A stretch of 56,957 nucleotides of DNA, taken from assembly GCA_937923745.1 (NCBI GenBank), contig CALDUO010000112.1, positions 1 through 56,957 of the forward strand. Reading direction: 5' to 3'. Shown here in pieces: positions 8,953-17,491 of this stretch. The notes below the pieces were generated by a model that saw nothing but the letters and a program-made list of their open reading frames with translations, was not told the origin of the DNA and ran no database searches. Made by a program: the position numbers and the translations under genes. The stretch is from an uncultured Granulosicoccaceae bacterium (GTDB lineage: Bacteria; Pseudomonadota; Gammaproteobacteria; Granulosicoccales; Granulosicoccaceae). The first letter of the stretch is position 1; every line of letters begins with the position of its first letter.

Positions 8953-9447
8953 ATGCACTACACACAACTGAATTCGCCGCTCGGTTCCATACTGATCGCA
9001 GCCGACACTGCCCACCTAAAAGGCCTTTGGTTTGAGGGGCAGAAATATGAGCCAGACAACCTGGACGGTTGGATATGTAACCCGGATAACCCGGTGCTCA
9101 CCAACACAGCCGCTCAACTGCACCGATACTTTGCCGGTCAGTTTAACCAGAGTGCGACCGGTGCTTTTAACGTGAATATCGCACCGAACGGCACACCCTT
9201 TCAGCAACAGGTGTGGCAGGGTCTACTAACGATTCCCCGGGGACAGACTATCACCTATGGGGAGTTGGCCAGCCAACTTGGCAAACCCTCGGCGGTTCGC
9301 GCTGTTGCAGCTGCTATCGGTAAAAACCCCATCTCTGTCATTATCCCGTGTCACCGGGTTGTGGGCGCAAACGGCTCGTTGACCGGTTACGCCGGTGGCC
9401 TTGCGCGTAAACAATCGCTGCTTGAACTGGAACAATCGGACCATTAA
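8953..9447 (+). CDS. ogt: Methylated-DNA--protein-cysteine S-methyltransferase
   Basis: A 164-residue suicide methyltransferase that repairs O6-methylguanine and O4-methylthymine. The active-site motif IPCHRVVG has the acceptor cysteine at residue 133, and the helix-turn-helix segment TYGELASQLGKPSAVRAVA and final YAGGLARKQSLLELE are typical. I chose ATG 8953 because GGAG lies six bases upstream and MHYTQLNSPLGSILIA matches the family N terminus; an ATG at 8932 would add seven residues. Together with the Ada-AlkA fusion, which lacks a methyltransferase domain, it gives a complete alkylation response split over two genes. Confidence 0.93.
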   Translation: MHYTQLNSPLGSILIAADTAHLKGLWFEGQKYEPDNLDGWICNPDNPVLTNTAAQLHRYFAGQFNQSATGAFNVNIAPNGTPFQQQVWQGLLTIPRGQTITYGELASQLGKPSAVRAVAAAIGKNPISVIIPCHRVVGANGSLTGYAGGLARKQSLLELEQSDH

Positions 9448-9484
9448 ACGCTTCAGTTATACAGCCCAGCAATAGTCTACGTCT

Positions 9485-10945
9485 CTAACCCAACATTTTA
9501 CGCGGTAACCACAGCGCAATTTCGGGAAACGAAATAACCAGCGCAAGCCCGACAAGCTGTATGAGCACAAACGGAATAATGCCAAGATAAATACTCTGAA
9601 TTTTTATCTCGGGAGGTGCTACCGCTTTGAGGTAGAACAACGCAAATCCGAACGGTGGCGTTAAAAAGGAGGTTTGTAAATTGATGGCCATCAATATGGC
9701 AAACCAGTAGACCGTATCGATTTTTGCCACATGCTCACCAAAATCAAGCTGCGCAATAATCGGTGCAAACACTGGCAACACAATCAGTGTAATTTCAATC
9801 CAGTCAAAGAAAAAACCCAGAAAGAACACCAACACCATGATAGAGATCAAAATGCCCCACGACCCAAAGCCCATTGAGTCAAAGAGGTGAAGCACGACCT
9901 CTTCACCACCGATTTGCCTGAATACAAACGCAAATACGGTAGCACCCACAAAAATACCGAAGATCATTGCGTTGGTCAGCGCAGAGCGAATAACAACGTC
10001 TTTAAAGATTCTGATAAAACGGCCCGCTAACGACTCGCCTTCTCGCAGATTATCGTCACCCAGCGTCGCCTGCCCTTCAAACGTAATTTCCTTAACCTTT
10101 AAGGCCGGGAAAATAACCAAATTTAAAAACGCCAGAATAATAGAACCAAAAGCACCGACACTGGCAGCTTCAGTCGGTGTGGCAAAGCCGCCCAGTATCG
10201 AACCCAACACCATCACGATCAGAATAACCGGCGGAATAAAGGAGCGCGCGATCATGATCCAATGCTGCGTGCGGGACACCGTTTGCGTGGCTTCCGGTAG
10301 CTTTGGTGCCAGTGACGGTTTTAACCAGCAGATGGTGACAATAAACACCATGTAGAAAAACGCGAGCATAAAGCCCGGAATAATCGCGGCAACAAACAGA
10401 TTACCGACCGATTTCGACAGTAGATCGGCCATGATGACCAGCATGATTGACGGCGGTATTAAAATACCGAGCGTGCCACTGGCTGCCACGGTCCCTGCTG
10501 ACAGCGCCGGCGAGTAGTTTCGGTGCATCATGACCGGTAACGCCAGCAACGACATCATGACCACGGAGGCACCAATAATACCGGTGGTCGCCGCGAGGAT
10601 GGTGCCCATAACCACAACAGCCAACGCAAGCCCACCGGGCACCCGACGCAACAATACCTGCAGACAATTGAGCAGGTCTTTGGCAATACCCGAGCGTTCG
10701 AGCATGGTTCCCATAAATATAAACATGGGAATAGCAGTTAGTATCAGGTTTTCGGCAATACCATACTCGCGTGGTGGTATCGCATTAAACTGCGGCCAGT
10801 CAAACAACCATGGGTCGTACCACATCGCGATAAACGCAAACGCGATGCCCACACCGCCAAGTACAAACGCGACCGGAAACCCTGAAAACAGCAGTATCGC
10901 CAGTGCCGCAAACATAAGAAGCGGCAATAATTGTTCGAAGTTCAT
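9485..10945 (-). CDS. dctM: TRAP transporter large permease (DctM)
   Basis: A 486-residue polytopic membrane protein of the DctM family, the channel half of a sodium-driven TRAP importer. It opens with hydrophobic helices (LLPLLMFAALAILLFSGFPVAFVLG), then IPMFIFMGTMLERSGIAKDLL and SAGTVAASGTLGILIPPSIMLVI, both family signatures. A ~60-residue hydrophilic stretch near residues 285-320 makes it longer than the usual ~430; this is common in the mannitol/chloroaromatic/keto-acid subgroup. Its ATG overlaps the dctQ stop (TGATG), so translation is coupled. It ends 37 bp from ogt, convergently. Confidence 0.93.
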   Translation of the reverse strand: MNFEQLLPLLMFAALAILLFSGFPVAFVLGGVGIAFAFIAMWYDPWLFDWPQFNAIPPREYGIAENLILTAIPMFIFMGTMLERSGIAKDLLNCLQVLLRRVPGGLALAVVVMGTILAATTGIIGASVVMMSLLALPVMMHRNYSPALSAGTVAASGTLGILIPPSIMLVIMADLLSKSVGNLFVAAIIPGFMLAFFYMVFIVTICWLKPSLAPKLPEATQTVSRTQHWIMIARSFIPPVILIVMVLGSILGGFATPTEAASVGAFGSIILAFLNLVIFPALKVKEITFEGQATLGDDNLREGESLAGRFIRIFKDVVIRSALTNAMIFGIFVGATVFAFVFRQIGGEEVVLHLFDSMGFGSWGILISIMVLVFFLGFFFDWIEITLIVLPVFAPIIAQLDFGEHVAKIDTVYWFAILMAINLQTSFLTPPFGFALFYLKAVAPPEIKIQSIYLGIIPFVLIQLVGLALVISFPEIALWLPRKMLG

Positions 10946-11514
10946 CAGTGTCCCCGTCCCAGCGCGCGCGCCGACTGTTCTTCGTCGAGATTGCCACGAA
11001 GACCATCAATACACTTGAGTGCCTGAGAGATACCGGCAAGTAACATCAGCACAAACATGGCAACCAGTGTTGATTTCAGTATCCAAAAATGAGACAGACC
11101 ATTGGTTGATGGCGATACCTCACCATCGATATAGGAGCGCATGGCATAGTTAAAACTGTAATAGATGCTGATGGAGGTAAATGGCACCAGCAACGCAAGG
11201 ATGCAGATAAGCTCCATCCAAAATTTGGTTTTTAACGAAAACAGATCTCTGAGCAGATCAATACGGACATGGGTTTGCCGGGTGTAGCCGTAACCGATAA
11301 ACAACGTAAACAAAAACGCATGCGCCCAATACTCCGACTCTTGCACCATTGTCGAATTGAGTCCGGCGAATTTCGGTAATCCGAGATAGCGGGTAGACAC
11401 GTCATACATGGTGATAAACACCAGTAACACGATGGCAACACTGCCAATATGTGCGATGACTGCCAGTAAGCTGTCAATGGGACGGTAAATCCGGGAAAGT
11501 GCTGATCGTTGCAT
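10945..11514 (-). CDS. dctQ: TRAP transporter small permease (DctQ)
   Basis: A 189-residue membrane protein with four predicted helices. The first is near residues 15-45 (SLLAVIAHIGSVAIVLLVFITMYDV), then one at SEYWAHAFLFTLFIGYGY, then CILALLVPFTSISIYYSF, and the last near LVAMFVLMLLAGISQALK. EYWAHAFLFTLF and the short QTHVRIDLL loop are typical of DctQ partners. It supports the DctM channel and receives the loaded binding protein. About 300 bp with tandem repeats and a hairpin separate it from dctP upstream. Confidence 0.9.
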   Translation of the reverse strand: MQRSALSRIYRPIDSLLAVIAHIGSVAIVLLVFITMYDVSTRYLGLPKFAGLNSTMVQESEYWAHAFLFTLFIGYGYTRQTHVRIDLLRDLFSLKTKFWMELICILALLVPFTSISIYYSFNYAMRSYIDGEVSPSTNGLSHFWILKSTLVAMFVLMLLAGISQALKCIDGLRGNLDEEQSARALGRGH

Positions 11515-11660
11515 ATCGGTTTACACAGATAGAGTACAGGGTAAAGTACAGGGAGGTGAAATGCAGATGCCGACCACCGCTACAGAGCACATAAGCTGAC
11601 GCTACCTTTCCGATAGCGGTGTGTCAAAGCCGGGCAGTGAATCTGCTCGGCCCCTATTAG

Positions 11661-11765
11661 CGTGACACCTATAAACGTGACACCTATAAACGTGGCATCT
11701 CTTAACATCACATCTTTCGAAGTGACATCTCTTAATGTCAAATCCAGTAATGTCGAATCCAGAAA
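11661..11765. repeat. 15-bp tandem repeat, seven units, between dctP and dctQ
   Basis: Consecutive 15-base units: CGTGACACCTATAAA twice exactly, then diverged copies such as CGTGGCATCTCTTAA, AGTGACATCTCTTAA and TGTCGAATCCAGAAA. Read on the minus strand in the frame 11580-11813 they would encode a run of five-residue repeats (TLRDV, TFIGV, TFIGV, TLIGA). That ORF starts with TTG, includes the hairpin, and has no ribosome site, so I treat the block as a non-coding minisatellite. The rest of the 11515-11815 gap holds nothing else I can name. Confidence 0.8.
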
Positions 11766-11777
11766 CGTGAGATAACG

Positions 11778-11807
11778 GGCAGGCTGCACGGTCCCGTACA
11801 GCCTGCC
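11778..11807 (-). terminator. Strong hairpin just after dctP
   Basis: GGCAGGCTG (11778-11786) pairs perfectly with CAGCCTGCC (11799-11807). A further ACG/CGT pairing after one mismatch closes a GTCC loop. It starts 9 bp beyond the dctP stop. It lacks a T-run on the minus strand, so it is more likely a 3'-end stabiliser or attenuator that lets dctP exceed dctQM than a complete terminator. Confidence 0.5.
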
Positions 11808-11815
11808 ACCCAACC

Positions 11816-12856
11816 CTATTTCAGGTAAGCGTTATCTTTCCAGACATTGTAGCCTTCACGAAACTCGCCCAAAGCCGCCCAGGCTTCTGCAAAAATCTCT
11901 GATTCGGCCTTTAGCTCTTCAACCACCAGTTCCCAGTTTTCACGATAGACATTCAACTGCTCGTCGTTCCAGTTACGAATGTTAACGCCCTGCTCATCAC
12001 GCAAACGGGTTAATGCAGCACCATTGATAGCCTCACCCTCTGCCAACATGTTGGTATAGGTGGCACGACAGGCAGTTCTGATGGCCAGTTGCTGACCCTC
12101 ACTCATACCATTCCAGGTATCGAGGTTGATCAGGAGATCCTGCAGTGTGGACTGCTGGTGCCAGCCCGGAAAGTAGTTATACTTTGCCAACTGATAAAAA
12201 CCGGCTGACTCATCGACCACGGGCATGGAGTATTCAGTCGCATCGATAGTACCGCGCTCAAGCGCCGGATAGATTTCACCACCAGGCAGCAGCTGGGTAT
12301 CGACACCCAGTTTTTCCATGACGCGAGCACCGAGACCAAAAAATCGCATCTTCAGGCCTTTCATTTGATCGAGTGATGTGATTTCTGTTTTGAACCAGCC
12401 TGATGTTTCAGGTGGCGACACACCACAAATTTCAGAATGAACATTAAACTTTGAATACAGCTTTTCGTTCATGAGTTCCTGGCCACCGCCATAGAACATC
12501 CATGCCGCATATTCACCGGCACCCGGACCAAACGGAATGGCTGAGAACATAGCAAATGCAATGTCTTTTTTGGTGTGATAACCGGGATTTGACCAAGCAG
12601 CATCAGCGGTACCATTGCCGACGGCATCGAGTACTTCAAACGCCGGTACCAACGCACCAGGCTCAAAGAATTTCATTTCGATATCGCCATTGGTAATGGC
12701 GGTGATGGTTTTGGTCAGATCGACACCGGCTGACCCGATCAGTGGCTGTGACGACGGATAGCTGGACGCCACTTTCATACGGACTTTCTCCGCAGATGCA
12801 ATGCCTGACACCCCGATTAACGCGGTAGCGCTAAGTGCAACTATTAAGTTTTTCAC
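11816..12856 (-). CDS. dctP: TRAP transporter substrate-binding protein (DctP, TakP-like)
   Basis: A periplasmic binding protein of 346 residues from GTG at 12856, chosen because AGGAG lies eight bases upstream and it begins a clean Sec signal (MKNLIVALSATALIGVSGIASAE). The mature chain carries LDAVGNGTADAAWSNPGY, a conserved MKGLKMRFFGLGARVMEKLG segment, and PGGEIYPALERGTIDATEY, the ligand-arginine and selectivity-helix region of DctP proteins. GFYQLAKYNYFPGWHQQS resembles the 2-oxo-acid-binding TakP subgroup, so a keto or hydroxy acid ligand is likely but not proven. It is the first gene of dctPQM. Confidence 0.93.
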   Translation of the reverse strand: MKNLIVALSATALIGVSGIASAEKVRMKVASSYPSSQPLIGSAGVDLTKTITAITNGDIEMKFFEPGALVPAFEVLDAVGNGTADAAWSNPGYHTKKDIAFAMFSAIPFGPGAGEYAAWMFYGGGQELMNEKLYSKFNVHSEICGVSPPETSGWFKTEITSLDQMKGLKMRFFGLGARVMEKLGVDTQLLPGGEIYPALERGTIDATEYSMPVVDESAGFYQLAKYNYFPGWHQQSTLQDLLINLDTWNGMSEGQQLAIRTACRATYTNMLAEGEAINGAALTRLRDEQGVNIRNWNDEQLNVYRENWELVVEELKAESEIFAEAWAALGEFREGYNVWKDNAYLK

Positions 12857-13040
12857 TAAAAGACTCCTCAAGGTTTACTCGTATCGCGAGTGGTTTACTT
12901 CACTGGTTTTTGACTGGCCCACAAGTGATCGGGGCTTATTATTGATGAAACATACACGGTATCAACCGACAGCTTTTCAAACAGTCTGCGGCTGCCGCGT
13001 CAGTGCAACACACGTTGCGGACAAACGAATCCAGTCACGC

Positions 13041-13190
13041 CAAATCCCTTAATACGCAATGCCTTAATACGTTATCCCTGGTACGTAATCCCTTAATACG
13101 TTATCCCTGGTACGTAATCTCTGAATACCAAATCCCTGTCATACAAGACATGGATAGCGCAACATGGATAGTGCAACATGGATAGCGCTG
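13041..13190. repeat. Two adjacent minisatellites upstream of dctP
   Basis: 13041-13143 is built of 14/15-base units alternating GTAATCCCTTAATAC and GTTATCCCTGGTAC, about seven in all, with a 29-base pair repeated exactly. 13149-13190 has three 14-base units CATGGATAGYGCAA. The remainder of the 340 bp gap (12857-13196) should contain the dctP promoter; no clear -35/-10 pair stands out. Nothing codes here. Confidence 0.8.
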
Positions 13191-13196
13191 GAGAAT

Positions 13197-14297
13197 TCAG
13201 GCCGCCAATTGCTGCAACACTTCACGAGTCACACTGTTGGTGCCCATATCACCACCAAATTCCATTGGGCGCAATCGATTTTGTGTAAATCCGGCATTTA
13301 CCGCTGATTGAATACGCGCAGCAGCAGCAGCGTATCGCTCCTCGCCCGTTTTATCACACAGATAATCGAGCATCAACGCGCCGCTGAGAATAGCAGCCAA
13401 CGGGTTGGCGCGGTCTTGTCCGTGAATGTCTGGCGCGCTGCCATGCGCAGGCTGAAATAGCCCGATGGTATCACCTATCTCTCCGCAGGCAGCCATACCC
13501 ATACCTCCCACCAGCCCACCCGCTAAATCAGAGAGAATGTCACCAAACATATTTTCCATCACCAACACATCAAACATCCACGGCTTTCGAACCAACTCAA
13601 GCGCCTGCGCATCAACGTACTGATAGGCTGTTTTGATGTCAGGATATTGCGACGCTATTTCATCATATATTTGCCTGAAAAAAGCCATTGATGTAAACAC
13701 ATTGGCCTTGTCCACGCAGGTCAGCTCACCGGCATATCCGGCAGCTTTACGCCGCTGTGCCAACCGAAAACCAAAGTGATGCAGTTTTTCGGTGGTGTTG
13801 CGGGTAATTCTGAGCGTATCCTGCACCTCAACGTCATCGATGATGTGCGAACGGTTGTGCACCGCCGCAGAATAAAACAACCCTTCCGTGGATTCCCGTA
13901 AAATTATTAAATCGATATTCGCCGCTAGCGGATTAGCCAGCATTTGCGGGGCATTTGGGTAGGCCTTGACGGGTCTGACACCTGCGTATAACTGATAACG
14001 ATCCCGAAGTCTAAGATGTGGCGATATCTCGGTGCCATCGGCGTGACGAATACTGGGTAGGCCGATGGCACCCAAAAAAATGGCGTCGCACTCGCCCGCA
14101 CGTAACTCGCCACCGGCTTCTATATCATCACCGGTGTCAGCAAAATAACCGGCACCCGCTGCAATCGGCAATTGCTCAGGCGCCGTGATACCGCAGGCTT
14201 TACAGGCAACATCCACACAGGCAAGCGCAGCACTCGTGACATCAGGGCCAATGCCATCGCCACTGATAACCGCAACCTGAACCGATTGTGAAGACAT
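13197..14297 (-). CDS. Isocitrate/isopropylmalate dehydrogenase family (tartrate/malate dehydrogenase-like)
   Basis: A 366-residue NAD-dependent beta-decarboxylating dehydrogenase. It begins [18 protein letters not shown] (family N terminus). It has [20 protein letters not shown], the substrate arginines, [25 protein letters not shown] with the catalytic lysine, and [23 protein letters not shown] with the metal-binding aspartates. [27 protein letters not shown] is the nucleotide site. The family oxidises and decarboxylates 2-hydroxy acids (isopropylmalate, D-malate, tartrate). Leucine genes are absent and a TRAP transporter and GntR regulator flank it, so a catabolic role on an imported hydroxy acid is more likely than leucine synthesis. 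AGAGGGG precedes the ATG. Confidence 0.88.
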   Translation of the reverse strand: MSSQSVQVAVISGDGIGPDVTSAALACVDVACKACGITAPEQLPIAAGAGYFADTGDDIEAGGELRAGECDAIFLGAIGLPSIRHADGTEISPHLRLRDRYQLYAGVRPVKAYPNAPQMLANPLAANIDLIILRESTEGLFYSAAVHNRSHIIDDVEVQDTLRITRNTTEKLHHFGFRLAQRRKAAGYAGELTCVDKANVFTSMAFFRQIYDEIASQYPDIKTAYQYVDAQALELVRKPWMFDVLVMENMFGDILSDLAGGLVGGMGMAACGEIGDTIGLFQPAHGSAPDIHGQDRANPLAAILSGALMLDYLCDKTGEERYAAAAARIQSAVNAGFTQNRLRPMEFGGDMGTNSVTREVLQQLAA

Positions 14298-14436
14298 CTA
14301 GCCCCTCTTTTGTTGGTGTAAAAACACGCGCATCGTGCAGCTGATCACGGTGCTCGGACCAGTCGGCAAACGCGATAACAAACACAACACGCGAGCAACG
14401 ATATTACCGCTGCACACATTGTCATGACTGCTGCCA

Positions 14437-15090
14437 CTATAACTGCGGCAGCCTTAAATCACGCAGTATCGCCAACAACTCGCTGGCAGCGCGTTCACGA
14501 TGTGCTGCGAATGAAGCCTTCGCCTGCTCGGGTGACCGATTCACTATGTGTGCGAGCACGTCCCGGTGATCTTGCGTCGACGCGATTGGCTTAGCCCGTA
14601 ATCGCAGCGTTATCATGCGCGCACGGTGTGCCTGATCAAGAAGCGCCGACACAAAGGCTGTCAGTCGGCGATTGCCGTGCAAACTCAGTATCTCCCGGTG
14701 AAACCGGTCATCGGCCATGGCCCACGCGTCGAGATCATCGTCTGCCAACGCCGTTTCCATATCACGGGTTATGGACTCAAGCCGCTCAATTTCTGGCGCG
14801 TTAAGTCCTCGGCTGGCAAGGCTTGCCGCTGCCGCAGGCTCAAGCGCCATCAGAATTTCGTAAATGTCGGCCATATCGGACGCTGAGACGGGTGACACCC
14901 TCACACCACGGCGGGGCACCAGTTCCACAAGACCATCAAACTGAAGTCTCAGCAGCGCTTCGCGCACCGGTGTTCTCGACATATCCACCAAGTCTGCAAT
15001 CTCGGACTCAGTGGCCTGAAACCCAAACGGCAGCCGTTGATCGAGAATCTGGCTCTTTAGCTGTTCGTAAGCGTCTTCGACACGCGCCAT
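14437..15090 (-). CDS. GntR-family transcriptional regulator, FCD subgroup
   Basis: A 217-residue regulator. The N-terminal winged helix-turn-helix runs from about residue 4 to 65 (ATESEIADLVDMSRTPVREALLRLQFDGLVELVPRRGVRV). The C-terminal all-helical FCD ligand domain has the metal-binding pattern around DDRFHREILSLHGN and a later histidine in DHRDVLAHI. I start at ATG 15090 because AGGAG ends eight bases upstream; GTG or ATG 9 and 6 bases earlier also exist. FCD regulators usually repress catabolic genes until a carboxylate ligand binds. It sits inside the dehydrogenase/TRAP/mmsA block, and a TGTATACA operator lies just upstream, so autoregulation and local control are expected. Confidence 0.9.
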   Translation of the reverse strand: MARVEDAYEQLKSQILDQRLPFGFQATESEIADLVDMSRTPVREALLRLQFDGLVELVPRRGVRVSPVSASDMADIYEILMALEPAAAASLASRGLNAPEIERLESITRDMETALADDDLDAWAMADDRFHREILSLHGNRRLTAFVSALLDQAHRARMITLRLRAKPIASTQDHRDVLAHIVNRSPEQAKASFAAHRERAASELLAILRDLRLPQL

Positions 15091-15130
15091 GACCATCACT
15101 CCTGACAGCCCATCCTAGCGCATTGGGTTT

Positions 15131-15170
15131 TTAATGTATAGATTATCTAATACGTTAATGTATACATTAA
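15131..15170. promoter_or_regulatory. Likely GntR/FCD operator and promoter
   Basis: TTAATGTATACATTAA at 15155-15170 is a perfect 16-base palindrome with the TGTATACA core typical of FCD-subgroup operators. A second partial copy, TTAATGTATA, lies at 15131-15140. On the minus strand, TTAATG (inside the palindrome) and GATAAT are 17 bases apart and can act as -35 and -10 for the regulator gene starting at 15090. A bound repressor would cover the -35. Confidence 0.7.
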
Positions 15171-15300
15171 AACAGATCGGAATTATGGATTATATCGATG
15201 AGTGCCCCCGGTCTGACCCCGAGTCTGATCCTGAATCTGATCGTCGGGGTTCTCAGAGGAGTTTCATGAGGAATGTCGTGGGTGTCCCGGATCCAGTTAC

Positions 15301-15440
15301 TTGAATTCATGGGTGTCCCATATCCGGCTCCCAAATCCAGTTCCCAAAATCCAGCTCCTTGAATTCATGGGTGTCCCAAATCCGGCTCCCAAAATCCAGC
15401 TCCTTGGATTCATGGGTGTCCCAAACCGGTCCCAAACCCA
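15301..15440. repeat. Degenerate 45-58 bp tandem repeat
   Basis: Three units beginning TTGAATTCATGGGTGTCCC (15301-15358, 15359-15403, 15404-15440); a weaker precursor is at 15272-15300. Inside each unit a shorter phrase, CAAAATCCAGCTCC, is itself repeated. The block fills most of the gap between mmsA and the GntR promoter (15171-15507). Short ORFs across it are artefacts of the repeats. No direct-repeat/spacer pattern of a CRISPR type is present. Confidence 0.85.
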
Positions 15441-15507
15441 ACGATCCAGGATATGCCAGCGACAGGCCAGTGAGTCCGGCCTGCCACGGTGGATGCGGTG
15501 AGTGGCG

Positions 15508-16992
15508 TTACGCCGGGAAGGAGAACACGGCGCCTTCGCGATTGCCGCCGGGCCAGCGACTGGTGACTGTTTTGAGGCGGGTGTAAAAGTGCACACCTTC
15601 GGGGCCATAGATGGAGTGATCGCCGAAGAGCGATCGTTTCCAGCCACCGAAGCTGTGATAAGCCACCGGGACCGGCAATGGTACGTTGATGCCAACCATG
15701 CCAATCTGAATGCTGTCGGCGAAGGCTCTGGCGGCATCGCCATCTCGGGTAAAAATAGCCGTACCGTTTCCGTATTCGTGATCGTTAATCATGGTGACTG
15801 CCTGATCATAATCAGTTGCTCTGACCACACTGACGACCGGCCCAAATATTTCTTGCTGATAAATGGCCATATCGGTCGTGACATGATCAAACAGTGAGCC
15901 CCCGAGAAAATATCCGTTTTCATACCCTTGCAGGCTCATCGACCGCCCATCGACCAATAGGCTGGCACCCTCTTTCACACCGGAATCAATCAGACTTGAG
16001 ATTCGGTCTTTGGCCTCAGCCGTGATAACAGGCCCCATCTCAGAATCGGGGTCATCGGCAGGCCCTACTTTTAACGCCTCCACACGGGGGACGAGCTTTT
16101 TGATCAGGGCATCTGCGGTGCCCTCACCAACCGGCACGGCGACCGAAATTGCCATACAACGCTCACCGGCGGAGCCAAACCCGGCACCCATCAGCGCATC
16201 AACCGCCTGATCCATGTCGGCATCGGGCATGATGACCATATGGTTCTTCGCCCCTCCCAAGGCTTGCACGCGTTTTCCGTTAGCGCTGCCTCGTTGGTAC
16301 ACATATTCGGCAATCGGTGTAGAGCCGACAAAACTGATAGCCTGCACGTCCGGTGAATCCAGCAGTGTGTCGACGCACTCTTTTCCACCATGCACAACAT
16401 TTAACACCCCGTTCGGAAAACCGGACTGGTGAAACAAGTCGGCAATTAAATTGACTGCCGAGGGATCGCGCTCGGAAGGCTTTAAAATAAAGGTGTTTCC
16501 GCAGGCTATGGCAACGGGATACATCCACAGCGGTACCATCGCCGGAAAATTAAAAGGTGTTATACCCGCGACAACACCCAACGGCTGACGATCAGAGTAG
16601 CTATCTATGCCGGGACCGACATTACGTGAAAACTCACCCTTGAGCAGATTCGGAATACCACAGGCAAATTCAACCACCTCTTTACCCCGACTGACCTCGC
16701 CCAACGCATCGGCGTGTGTTTTACCATGCTCGCGTGATATTTCTCTGGCGATATCGTCGGCGTGTTTGCCAATAAGCTCGTTAAACCGAAACATACAGGC
16801 TGCCCGTTTTAGCGGAGGCATCGCCGCCCATTCCGGTGCAGCAGCACTGGCTACGGCTATGGCTGCTGTCATTTCGTCTGCAGAAGACAGACCGAGCTGC
16901 TCCGTCACCTCGCCAGTTGCGGGGTTATAAACAGGCTGAGACTGGCCACTGGCCGACTCAACGTAAGCACCGTTTATCAGGTTTTTTATCAT
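15508..16992 (-). CDS. mmsA: CoA-acylating methylmalonate-semialdehyde dehydrogenase
   Basis: A 494-residue aldehyde dehydrogenase that converts methylmalonate or malonate semialdehyde to propionyl- or acetyl-CoA. Diagnostic features are ISREHGKTHADALGEVSRG, PLGVVAGITPFNFPAMVPLWM, the NAD motif FVGSTPIAEYVY, and the catalytic cysteine in GSAGERCMAIS (C279). The C-terminal FGGWKRSLFGDHSIYGPEG is typical of MmsA/IolA. The family takes part in valine, thymine, beta-alanine and inositol breakdown. Here it is upstream of, and on the same strand as, the GntR, dehydrogenase and TRAP genes, so it may finish a pathway that gives a semialdehyde. Separate transcription is likely because of the repeat-filled gap. 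Confidence 0.93.
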   Translation of the reverse strand: MIKNLINGAYVESASGQSQPVYNPATGEVTEQLGLSSADEMTAAIAVASAAAPEWAAMPPLKRAACMFRFNELIGKHADDIAREISREHGKTHADALGEVSRGKEVVEFACGIPNLLKGEFSRNVGPGIDSYSDRQPLGVVAGITPFNFPAMVPLWMYPVAIACGNTFILKPSERDPSAVNLIADLFHQSGFPNGVLNVVHGGKECVDTLLDSPDVQAISFVGSTPIAEYVYQRGSANGKRVQALGGAKNHMVIMPDADMDQAVDALMGAGFGSAGERCMAISVAVPVGEGTADALIKKLVPRVEALKVGPADDPDSEMGPVITAEAKDRISSLIDSGVKEGASLLVDGRSMSLQGYENGYFLGGSLFDHVTTDMAIYQQEIFGPVVSVVRATDYDQAVTMINDHEYGNGTAIFTRDGDAARAFADSIQIGMVGINVPLPVPVAYHSFGGWKRSLFGDHSIYGPEGVHFYTRLKTVTSRWPGGNREGAVFSFPA

Positions 16993-17217
16993 GTGTTTTT
17001 TTCCGAGGATGAGCCCAAAAAGCCCCTTATGGTAGCATATTGGTTACCGACAACCTTACCGGGGATTGCCGTGAAACGACACGCGGCCAAGGTCTTAAAA
17101 CGCAGTCGTACAGGTGCGCCATAGCCTCATGACACGGTTGTGTATAACCTCACAGAAAGCTGCGGAACTGGCTGACAAACCGGTTGCGGTAAAGATCAGG
17201 CTGAACATTTGGCTGAC

Positions 17218-17265
17218 GGTATGACCAAAGGTCGGGCCAAAGGTCGGGCCAAAGGTCTGGCCACC
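17218..17265. repeat. 12-bp tandem repeat, four units
   Basis: GGTATGACCAAA, GGTCGGGCCAAA twice, GGTCTGGCCACC in a row, inside the 499 bp gap between mmsA and the glycosylase gene (16993-17491). A possible 132-codon minus-strand frame crosses it, but it has cysteine-rich, unstructured content and repeats only, so I do not call a gene. The mmsA promoter should lie near 16993-17060. Confidence 0.75.
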
Positions 17266-17491
17266 AGTGCGAGTCCGGGTTTGGAAACAGGCGTGGGAGT
17301 GGGCATAGGCTTGGCAATAAGCTTGGGCTGAGTTGGGTAACGGGTCCAAACTGGCCCCAATAACAGCCTGTCGATGCAACGCAAGCACCCCTGCCCGTTG
17401 ACACAGCCATGAAGCACAGCTTACCCAACACTCACTGCCAACATGACGCTGACACCCACTTCCGTTCACCCGACAGCAACAGGCATCGACC

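Noticed and set aside
11580-11813. 77-codon frame with pentapeptide-like repeats
   Set aside because: TTG start directly after dctP, contains its hairpin, no ribosome site; kept only as a repeat and finding.
15301-15440. Possible CRISPR-like array (also considered at 50437-50520)
   Set aside because: Units are directly adjacent or nested, without unique spacers of constant length, and no cas genes are near.
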